This document shows, piece after piece, positions 11,546 through 23,500 of a stretch of DNA of 37,910 nt. The position numbers and the translations under genes were made by a program. This DNA comes from Apostichopus californicus (Eukaryota > Echinodermata > Holothuroidea > Aspidochirotida > Stichopodidae). The number at the start of each line of letters is the position of its first letter. The stretch's first letter is position 1. The DNA lies in the NCBI GenBank assembly GCA_020650975.1, contig JAIPMN010006596.1:1-37910 (forward strand). Direction: 5' to 3'. The notes beneath the pieces were generated by a model that was not told the origin of the DNA, searched no databases, and was given only the letters and a program-made list of their open reading frames with translations.

Positions 11546-14500
11546 GTAGATCTTTACCAATTGACATACTCCAAGTTGTAACACTCAAGGGGAGGGGGGG
11601 GGAGTTGGAAGGGGGTGGGATGGCAGAGAGACCCTCATTTATCATCTTAATGTTAAGAGATCAGCTGGTATCTAATCTTTAAATCAGCTATAATCAAGGC
11701 TTGTTTCTGAGCACGATTTTGTAAGAGGCTACCTTGGTCCTTTTTCACCTCTCCCTCCCTCTCGTTCCCCACCCCCCTCCATCCTTCCAAAAATGGTGGA
11801 CACATGACAGATGAAGTCAGAAAATATAATTTCTCTACATTTCAAAATCAATTTATATGATTGCTTCGAGATGATGAAATGCCTGAAATTGCTAATTTAC
11901 TCGGACAGTGACCAGTACAGATGCATTTTGAGGTTCATTAAGTATGAAGATGTTGGTCTCCTTATTAACTAACTTGCTCGTGAGAACCATGTGACGATCA
12001 AGTGAATTTATTCCCCATGTCCCTCAAGTCACTGTGCCAAAAAGTCTGGTTGAAACTCATTAGGCTCTGTGGACCAAAACTCCCCAGTCGTTAAACTTGA
12101 CTGAACACTTTTGTGTTTTCTTTGTTTTGAGATTTATTTTAAGTTTATCCCTCGAGAAATGGTTTGTATCATGTGACCTCTCAACTATCTGATGTGTCTC
12201 CGAAGATTACTTTGCGATAATTGACAGAAATTTTCTGACAAAATGGGAAAAAAAAAACTCTCATAACTGTAGTTTTTACTTTTAAGTTATTAGTAGTTCG
12301 ACTATTTGAATGGAACAAAATCATTTTATGAAATGTAAATTTTTTTTGGCTGATGTTTGCTTCTACTTGGTATGAATGGAAGGAGATCATTTTGCATTTG
12401 TGATAAAAAAAATTATTTGTAGTGCAACGATTATCATCATTTGTGCTTCCGTAAAACTGTTCCTGAAGGAATTGGGCTGACTTAATAAAACCTACCTAAA
12501 TATGTAGTTTAATAATACTGTGCTTTGTGAAAGCCAGAAGAAGGAGAAATCAAAAGGGCAAGAAAAGTTGAACAATTTTACGATAAGGGATGAACCATAC
12601 TGTTAAGGATCACACACATACAAGAATGTACTCATAATTGGTGGAGGCTTGTACCAGACAGTGTTGTAAAGATCATGTGAGTGAGGGGAGGAGGAAGGAA
12701 GAAAGATGAATGCATTTCTTATAGAACACATAAATGTAACAAAGGCATTTCCACCTGGTCGAGTCCCTCCCTCCTCTCCATTACTCTCTTCCTTCTTCCC
12801 CTCTCTTCCTTCCCCTCCCCCTCTACCTGCTCTCCTCTCATCCTTACCCTCCCCTTTCCTACCCCCTCCCCTTAATTCCTACCCCCTCCCCTTTCCTACC
12901 CCCTACCACAGCAACTTCATATTGGAAGCTGTGGTTTTCCATCAAGGGCCATGAGACTGTTAACGTGGTATCATTTGTGAGTTTAATACTTATTTCAGTA
13001 ATTTTCTTCTTTCATACACAGTTATTACGTCTTCAGGAAGTGGGGGCGAGTAGGTACGACGATCGGAGGTAATAAACTGGAGTCGTTCGGCAATGATGTC
13101 ACTGATGCCAAAAACCACTTCAAGGACTTGTATCTCGAGAAGACTGGCAACAAATTTGGAACAAAGAACTTTGTGAAGAGACCACATAAGTTTTACCCAC
13201 TTGATATCGACTATGGAGAGGTCAGTTTTCAGTCTTAGCAACAAAACATTAAAACTTGAGTTAAGGCTTTGAAGAATAATAACACTTTGTGCTATTTTAC
13301 CTATAAAGTAATAACTACTGGAAGCCTTCAGGGGTACCTTTAATTACTTAGTTGTTGTTTCATCAAAATATGGAAGTCTTGCCTTTAATAGGAAACACAA
13401 ACACAACTGTCATCATTTTAATAGTCTTATGTAAAAAATATATCAAGATCTTCTTCAGAACCAAACTGAATGAAAATGGAAGAACCTGCTTCCTGGTTTC
13501 TTTTTCTAGTTTGCCTCTGAATAAGATTCTACTAGGACACAAAATGTCAGGCCATCTAACTTTTATGCATTTAATTTTACCTTGACATGCTTTCTTCAGT
13601 AGATGAGTAGTTTTGCTTTAAATTTATTTATCTATCTCATTCATCTTTATGATGACAAATTATTCTTATACAGAACATCTAATACTACTGAGGATTACAT
13701 TTAACGCGGTTTTATTTGCATCTGTAGAAATGTGTGTTTTAAAACCAAAAGGAAAACTAATAAGATTTCACATGTTTATGTCACCACATCATCACATATT
13801 GAAATGAACGGGTGGGGCGGGGGGGGGGGGGATGCGCAAATGAAGTTTAAAGTAAGGGGTAGGGGGAGTTGTTTATCATAAATATCTCTACCAGATCTAT
13901 TTATTGGGGATCGTGTGTCTTATATTTAATGCCGTAATCAATCTGTTGCTTGTGTTTACCTCTATTTCTTGTTTGTATTGACTTAACTTGCAATATAGCT
14001 TATTATCCCTACAAATGTCTGTGGCGATCCTTTATTTGCTAGTAATATTTAAACCTCTTTTTCTTGATTACCGGTCACAGGAGGAAGAGCAGCTGAAGAA
14101 AGCGCAGAAAGACTCCGGGTCCAGCTCCAAACTAGCCAAACCGATTCAGGAACTGATAAAACTCATCTTTGACATCGAACAGTTAAAGAAGACCATGATG
14201 GAATTTGAGGTTAGTCAATTTGCATATTTTGGTGCGAGCCAACCGATTGACCGAAAGAAAGACATCTTTAACGCAGACTCTTTGAAGCATCATAAAGTCA
14301 AGTAATCTCAAAAAAAGGCCAGCCAAGGTTTTGACTAAATACAACCTTTCAGATGGCAACGTCATCCTCTTTTCTACTTTTCATCACAGTTGTTATCATT
14401 TTGCTCTTCTCTCTTTTTAGATTGACATGGAGAAGATGCCTCTTGGGAAACTATCGAAGAAACAGATCGAGAAAGCCTACTTGGTATTGACAGAGCTACA

Positions 14501-17500
14501 ACAGGTACAACATTCAATTTAATTGTCTTCACTGATTTATGCAAATTTATAGCACGGGTTATTGTTATTCATGAGGCTGCTTATTACATGGTTTCGTACC
14601 TTCTCATTGATAATAGCACTGGAATACAGTAGGTGTTGCACTCAGGCCCGAATCAGTTGGCTTCATTTATGACAAGAGGTGGATTTTGATTGAGTTTTGT
14701 GAAAAGCCTTTGTAGGTTGTATGATTTCAAAACAGTCCAGAAATTTGATTTAAGGAAGATAAAAATTCAAGCAAAATATACAAATGTTTATGTATAGTTG
14801 GCTTTGTAACTGTGAATAGAGAAGTTAGAACTTCAGGATAGATGGATGGATAGATGGATGGATGGTTTGGATTGGATTGGATTGGATGGATAGATAGACA
14901 GCCAATCATATAAAAATACAATGAAAATTGGTTGATAACAATAGCTCCAAACATTAAAAATTGTAAACAACATGTAAGACGTAAAATAATATACATAGAT
15001 ATGAAAATGTTCCTATAAAATGTACAAAATTATCCAAATATACAATATTTGGATGTAGTTTTCAATCCTCTTCTGATGACTTGGCACTAAAACAGGAAGT
15101 ATTGATCAATGGTTGTATTATGTCAGCTGTCTCTTGGCCAAGAGGATTAATCCTAAGATAGGATACATCAGAATGGGGATCCTTGTCAATGGTAGTTTGA
15201 AACATTAGCTGTGGAGCCTAAGTTCTAAAACTTTATAAATTTTTGAATTTGCATATTGCATATCTTTTGTTGTGAAAAGGGTAATCTCCTCATAATTGTA
15301 AATGGGTCAAATAGTTTTTGACTTTTGCAGAAAATCTTCTGAATTATAAAAAAATGGCCTTTCTAGAAGAAGGAATGGATTTCTCTGCCCACTGGTTTAT
15401 CTTCAATGTTTTCTTTACTGCAAACGTTTCACAATTATTGTAGAATACTTTGTCCATTTTCTAGTCTTTTTCATGCCAGAAAGTAACAATCATTTCTGGT
15501 GCATTGTGCTGATTTTCTGAGCATAACCGTATTTCCGCTGCCGGTTTTCGACATTTAATTGAATGATTTATATTTTGTCCCTCTCTTCGCAGCTGATCAA
15601 AGATGGAGGCAAAAAAACTCAGATTCTGGATGCATCCAACAGATTCTACACTCTGATTCCTCATAACTTTGGTTTGAGATCAATTCCACTACTGGACAGC
15701 TTGGAACTCATCAAGGTTTGACTTTATCATTCCCAATTATCTCTAATTCAAAGAAACTTGACTATTACTTATATTGCAGAGAACCCATATTCAGTAAACC
15801 TTGGATTATACCCCTCAGACCTATTTTAACCGATATTTCCTGCGACAGACTATGTGACAAGTATCTTTAAGAGAAACAAAACATGTTACAAACTGTTCAG
15901 TTGAAACTCCCATCTCAATATAACTTATTATGAAGTCCTTCATATTATTTCTAATATAAAATATGGTAAAAGTCCTGCTTTTGATTAAATTCCAAATGAC
16001 ATTCTTAAGAAAGTTGGACATACCATCACAGTTCCACTAACACGAATTATTAATCTATCTTTTACAAAAGGTGTTTTCCCATCTGAAATTAAGATCGCAA
16101 AAAATTACTCCTATTTTGAAATCTGGCAAATGAGCAGCTTATGTGTAACTATAGACCAATATCTGTTTGACCTTCAATATCTAAAATATTGAATGACTTG
16201 TTCACAACCATTTCTTAAACTTTATACTAAAACAGGACTTTTTGTATTCAAATCTGTTTTTTTATTCCATCTCTGTATCTTTTCCCTAACTCGAAATATG
16301 ACTGATTGAATGAAACCTGATTTGACTGGCTAACCCTCATGACTAGAAGTCAGTAACCGTACTTTTATACCGGCTAACATTACACCATTGTGCTTCAGTA
16401 ACTGTTCTATTGTACCAGCCTAACATAACACAATTGTGCTGCAGTAACCGTACTATTATACCTGCCTAACATAACACAATTGTGCTTCAGTAACCGTACT
16501 TTTATACCAGCCTAAAATAACACAATTGTGCTTCATTAACCGTACTATTATACTAGCCTAACATAACACAATTGTGCTTCAATAACCGTACTATTATACA
16601 GCTGCCTAACATAACACAATTGTGCTTACACCACTTATTGGGTAATGACAGTTGCACAGTGTTATCTCTGCAGTTTGGGGTGTATATCATTCTGCAAGAT
16701 CCATTTGGGAGGGTAGGGGGAGGGGGAACGAAATGGTTAAGGTAAAGTGAAGGTGAAACATACACCACAGTTACATGGCCCAATTTGAAATTATTGTTTT
16801 ACAAAGCAGTATCAAGGTATCATGTTACATTCCCCTAGAGTAGAATTGTACAGGATACGGTTGAATAACTCTTTTAAATTCAACAGGGAATGTTGTTCAG
16901 TGAAAATATAGTTTGTATTCTACAGTACAATAAACAGATGAATAGGAATACCAGCACAGATTTGTGGCTTGGTTTTCATCCCAGACATTTAGCTGTCCTC
17001 ACAATTGAACGAAACTCTGTTCTTTCGTCGGTTCATTTCCGATGGGAAGCCTAAGTTAAGCTTCCACTCGTCTTAAAATATTATCCATTCATGATGCACA
17101 TTTGCAGGGTTTACAATCTCACATTGAAAGTAGAAACTTTGTATTTAATCAATTTGCAATCCAAGTCGAGTCATTAATCTTGATATTAAGCCTGTTGTGA
17201 CCTCCATCTCGATGAACGTGGACTTGTTCCTATTTGGACTCCATCCCCCTTTCAAGATAAGATCATCACAAGGGACTGATTTCGTATAGAATTGTGTTGG
17301 ATCTGTTTCATACTTTAATTGAGATTGATCTTTGATTATACATGAAGGAAACGAAGTTAGCAGAAACAATTTCTGTTAATCAGACGTGATCAATCTTACT
17401 TTGAGGTTGCTGTAAAACAGTTTCTGGCACATTGTTGTAGTATTAAGCTCACATCCGGCATCTCTCATGGGAATGTTTCGTGGATGAGGTATATATCATT

Positions 17501-20500
17501 TTGAGTCTACGGCTTTCTTTCTACTCTCACAGCTGTATATATCTGTTTATTTAGTTTGGATCTCTTGCCCTATACAAATCAACTGTTTTTATATATTTTT
17601 TGTCAATTTTTTTATACTGTTTGGTACTTATAATATCCATTAACAAATGCAGTTTCATTAATAGCCTAGATTGTCAAGGTTCATTCAAGCTCCATCCTGG
17701 ACAAGTTGCAGAAATTTTGGAAAACTCTATGAATTTGGTTTTCTGGATGAGGGAAATGGTTATTATGAGAAAGTGTCTGGGGTGACAATGTTTATAGAAA
17801 GAAAGTTAACTGGAATCCCTGATTACTCACTAAATTATGTTCATTCGAGGAATCCAGGAAATTGAAATTTTTTAAGTCTTTGGTTGAGTGATATTCCGTA
17901 TGTCCGGTAAAATGATTGGAAATGGCCGTCAAACATGGACATTCTATTGTCCAACCAAACTCTGCAGTTAATTCTGTGATCAGGATTTTTATTTCCATTT
18001 GACAAATGAAAATAAAACCTCATCTTTAAATTGTAATATAGTTTTAAGGTCTGAAATATCTGTATTACAACCTTCCGTCTTGGAGCTTGGGTGACAGTTA
18101 TCTACAATAGAATGACTTTATAGCTGTGTAACCCTTTAGAAAAGAGTGCACAGGTGTGTCCATGTTGTCATGTTATTTATAGAAGCATTGGTTGTTTGGA
18201 GGTTATTTTGGGAAAGTTACAGATAATACTATTAGAACTGTTCTTCTCAGCTCCTAACAGTGTGTTCATTTTTGTTTTTGTTTTTGTTTGTGTTCTAATT
18301 CTGATTAGACGAAGACAGAAATGCTGGACAACCTCTTGGAGATTGAGGTAGCATACAGCTTACTGAAATCAGACAGCGGAGATGGAAGTAAGGATCCGCT
18401 GGACAGCCATTATGAGAACCTCAAATGCCACCTGGAGGTGAGAAAATATGCTAAATGATTATTATTATTATTTTACCAAATTTATATAGCGCTCTTTTCA
18501 TGCTTAAGCATGTTCAAGAGCGCTTTACAATGACAACAAAATGACAAAACCCTTAAAACATGAACATGAAGAATAAAATTGACACAGCTTAAACACTAAT
18601 ATTAAAAATAAATGTATATATAAACGAAGGAATAATTTAAAAAATAATATAGATTTACAGTGAAATTCCTAAAAAGAAAAAAGTGAGTTTTAAGTAAATT
18701 GATGATGGATATAAAATACTCTGAATGTATGATAAAACTCATTTAATAGCAATCAATGAGGCAACTTATTAGCATGAATTTAATTATTCAGTCTTTTGAC
18801 ATATTTATTTGTCAATGTCGCTCACATAATTGATGGTCTGACTGAATTTAAAAATTTTAATGTGTATGTACAGCCTGTTATTAGTTATATAGTGCTCATG
18901 CTCTTGATCATGTCATTCTCACTTGAGGTAGTAACCATGGGTACCAGTCTCTCTTCCTAGCCAAAGTTTGTGTTGTGTCATATCAGCCTATCGCAGGTTG
19001 TTGTAACCATGGATACTGCTCCCACCTCTAAACCCAAAGTCATATAAATCTGAGTTATCTTGTCATTCTCAGGATTGTAAAAAATAAATAAATAAAAACA
19101 TTTTAGTCAACCAGTTGTTTGGTAACATCGTATGAGGCCACACTGCTTTGTTGTTAAAATTGGTGAGAAAACATTGACATATATACAAAAAAAACACAGC
19201 TGCAATTATTATACTACTTTGCAGATACTAATATTATGTAGCTTTCCTTTGCTTTTTTTTTAAATTTTCTTTTAAAATATTAGATGTGTTTTATTGTGCA
19301 CAGAAAGCCAGTTTTCATGGGGTCCTCCATATTTTTATTTTGCATGACATGACTTCTTTTTGTGTGCAAAATAATTTTAAAATTCTTGTCTTTGTATCTC
19401 ATTTTCCTTTGGTTAACAAAGTATGAATCTTTCAGCACACATTCAACTCTCTTTGTCTCTTTTCCTAGGTCCTGGACAAGAAATCGAAGGAGTTTGATAT
19501 GATTCGTAAATTCACCAAGAATTCTCATGCAGCGACTCACAGCACTTATAGCTTGGAGGTTGAAGAGGTTAGTATTAATTATCATTATTAATATTTTTGA
19601 AAATATATTGTTTTTAATAATTAGCTGCATTAAGTGAATAAAGTCTGAGTCCAAGGAAACCATGTTTTCGAGGCATGGGCTTTTATTTTACAACGAATAA
19701 CTGATAGAAGCAATTAAAAATTCTAACTGTATATAAGTGAATAATGATATTCTTTCCTTCTTTGCTTGGGAATATAAAAATTTCCCTTATTGTTAAAATA
19801 AAACTTGCAAAGCTTTCTAAATTAATAGACCAACCAAAGGCCTGAGTTATAGAATCCCCAAGCCTACACAGTTGTTTCAAAACTGCCAATAATGTTCTTC
19901 ATAATATAATGTTAATTCAAAACAACGTTGGTCACCTTAGATATTAAATTCCTGACATCCTCTCTAATATCATGTATATATGTTTTCTTATCAAGTAATC
20001 CTGCAGCCACTTTCGACAAGTTTCATCTAATGGTCATACCACTCTGTACTGTCCTCATATCATGCTTCAGAGCAGTTGTACTGACAGTATGAACAGTTCA
20101 TAATCTTTCTCCAAAAAGAAAACAGGATAATAAATACTGCTTTGATGTGTGACATGACAGTACAATATATAAGAAATTGACCCAACTGGGTGCACTTCGG
20201 ACAATACCTTTTTTTTTTTGTATTCTTGATTGGACTGTATGTATATTCCAACATAATGGGCAATCCTTCACCGCTTATAGCTTCACCATTACTTAAGTCA
20301 TGCATTTTCCTTCTCTTAAGGTCTTCAAGATGGATCGTAGTGGAGAAGCAGCTCGCTACAAGCCGTTCAAGAAACTCCACAATCGCCGTCTACTCTGGCA
20401 CGGTTCCAGAGTCACTAACTTTGCCGGTATCATCTCACAAGGTCTGCGCATAGCGCCCCCGGAAGCTCCAGTGGTGAGTTACGAAGTTGATTGATTAGTA

Positions 20501-23500
20501 GAAGAATTGTTTGATAATCTGAGGGACACAAATGCAATCATTACCTTAAACAAATCATGACAGAGATCTTTATGAATAACAGCTCCCCCAAAACAGCTAA
20601 GAAAACTCTTGCTCTGTTTGGGAGATATTGTAGTTTAATAGTTGCATCTGCTGGCTGCCATTTTGTAAATCTGTGATGTAATAATGCTGCTAAGAACTGC
20701 AACCTTTTACTTTCTCTTTGTTTTTCTTTTCATGTTTTTCAAGGTAGAATATTAAACAGTGTTGACACTTAAACCGATACCAGCATTAGGTTATGTAACA
20801 AGCTTCAATATGTTAGAATCTACATTTACAAAAACCCATCTCCATTACAGAAAATTAACATAGTGATAAATGTAGAAAAACATGAAACAGTGAAGAACAT
20901 GTGGCTGGTTGATGTCATTATTTTATACTTGAGCAAATCTTCATGTAGTGGTGTGATGGAACATTGTGATATCTCCCATTGTGAACATTCACATATCTGT
21001 GATATCTCACCCGTTGGAATAAAATTTTCCTAATTGCTGTCGGGGGAAGTTGTTCAAATGATCAAATAATGATGGGTGGATCTGTGTCTCCTTTAAGTAC
21101 TAAAGCTTATTATTCAGGTTGTAGAATTCAACAGATTTTATAATCAAACAAATCCAATCATCGTAGAATAGTAATTATTGATTTATCGGGAATAATTGAA
21201 TGTTCAAATTTAGTGTAGCAGTTTGAAGGCTCTGAATTTCATCTCTTATAAAATACTGTACAAATACTGTGTAAAAAACCTGTATAATATACTGTGTAAA
21301 ATACCGTGTAAAATACTGTGTACAAAAACTGTGTACAAAAACTGCTACACATCTTTGGACTCGTATAGCAACTGGACCGTTTTGCATAGCATTTTGCTAT
21401 ACGATGCTGTATATAGTCCCTGCTTATTATTTCTTCCCATACTGCACATTTGGCTTTAATACTCTTCCTTGTTTGTAGAAAACTACTATTCAACCTAATT
21501 AAATCAATACATATAGTTAGAAAGGATCATCTTGCATGTATGGTATTTACAAGGGATTAATTTAATGAATACTTTGTTTAATAAAAAAAACCATAACATT
21601 TTTGTATCATCTTTCACATAAATTCAATGTCACGTTGTAGCGTTTCATTTTCGAACCTTTCTTTAATTTTCAGACCGGCTACATGTTCGGTAAAGGAGTT
21701 TACTTTGCCGATATGGTGTCCAAGAGTGCAAACTATTGCCACACCAGTAACAACAGTCCAACAGGGCTGATGCTTCTCTGTGAAGTCGCTCTGGGTGAAA
21801 TGTACGAGCTAACTGGAGCATCGATGATCACCAAACTACCGCCTGGAAAACATAGCACCTTTGGTGAGTGGGTCTGGTGGGGACATCGAATCACCTCTCT
21901 GCATTTAAGGCTATGATTAGCCAAAAGGAAAAAAATATCAATGAAAAAGAAAAGGTTGCACTTAATCAAATAAAAACACTCTCAAGGATTTATTCACCAA
22001 AAGGAAGCTGGTTAAGGATTAAATACCACTACTGTATGATTCTAATAATTTTGTCACTTGGACACATGCACATGAGTGTTAACCACATGGAATGTTAAGC
22101 TTAATTTCAATTTTTTATTTCTTTTTTCAAAATTAATATTTAACTAGTCAAGCTAAAGAATTGCATAAGGTACAAAAAAAGTATCAACAATTTACCAGCG
22201 GTAACGCAAAATTTACTTTGGGAGAATGTACGTTAATCGTTGTTCATTCATACTTAGTAAAGATTCCTAAATCCTATTGGTCCATTCAGGTCAGCTGACC
22301 GTGGTTAATCCTGTGAGTAACGCACGGTAAAATTACGGGGCATCACTTTAATAAATCTTTGGTTATATGTAACCAAAAATGTTTTGTTTTATGATTTTTC
22401 CCCCACACAAATGGTAGTGTATGAATGAACGGGGTTAATCAACGGTCTAGCGTGCGTTACTCACATGATTAATGCACTCCGGGTGTTAATGCTATCGCTG
22501 GATGCATTATCCCCCGATCGTGCATTAATCCTGTGAGTAACCCACGCTAGACCATTGATTAACCCCTTATTTACTTCCCTCAGATGAACGTACAATTCTC
22601 CCAAGAGTCATTGTGCACTGTAGCACTTGCACTGAAAACCTTTTACAATAAACACCCCAGAGATGTAAATAAGTGATGGAGTATGAATTCTATGTCATAG
22701 TCATGTGACCATCATAGCTCGTTATTAAAGAGTCAAATTTTACTGACAAAGTTTACAATCTAGAACTAACAGCCTTAAGGGTATCACAACAACGAATATC
22801 AGTCTTTCATCCAGTTTGCACAGATATGTGCATAATCCCAACATAGTGGAGTGTTAGCTCAGTGGTTAACGCCGGTGCCCTTCATTCATAAGGTCCCGAG
22901 TTCGAGTCCATCCAAGTTTAATGTATGTCGTCCAGTTACAGAGTTGTTTACAATTGACAATTCATAATCATGGACGTTAAATATGAATCTAAGAGACTGA
23001 CTTCGGTCAGCTTGCGGCTTTGATAAGCCAATGATGGCTCCTTCGCGAGTTCCTGCTTGCAGGAGGATCTAAAATACATACATACAATACATAGTTGTAG
23101 TACGAAAAGATCATGTGACATCTCGCGTTTTCATAAACTAAGTTGTTTTGCATTATTTCATGTCTTTTCATTTTAAGAGATCTTTTTCTTGAACAAATGT
23201 CACTATGACATGGATAACTATTATATTATTTTTAGCTTTGACATGAAAAAGAAAGTGAAGGCTTGGCGAATTGCTGTTCATTCATCGTTTATTTTGTAAA
23301 CAATAAAATTGTGGAAATGAAGTGCAAAATAACAACAAACAACAAAAACAACATGGAATTGAATGATTAACTTTTCTATTTTGATTCAGGAATGGGAAGA
23401 ACAGCTCCAGCAGCATCTGGTGACATTGATGTGGGAGGAGTGACCGTTCAGCTGGGAGTCGGAGCGGGGACCAAAGTGCAAAACAGCAATCTGCTCTATA

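Noticed and set aside
13988-14305. ATG-started frame of 105 codons overlapping PARP1 exon c
   Set aside because: Only the middle (14081-14209) matches PARP1. The flanks are intron with good splice sites, so the ATG is not a PARP1 start.
19280-19663. 127-codon frame on the - strand
   Set aside because: It lies antisense to PARP1 exon g and shows no recognisable domain.
22848-22925. Functional tRNA gene
   Set aside because: The A and B boxes are good, but the arms do not make a clean cloverleaf and the sequence continues into a SINE body with a tail and a second copy elsewhere.
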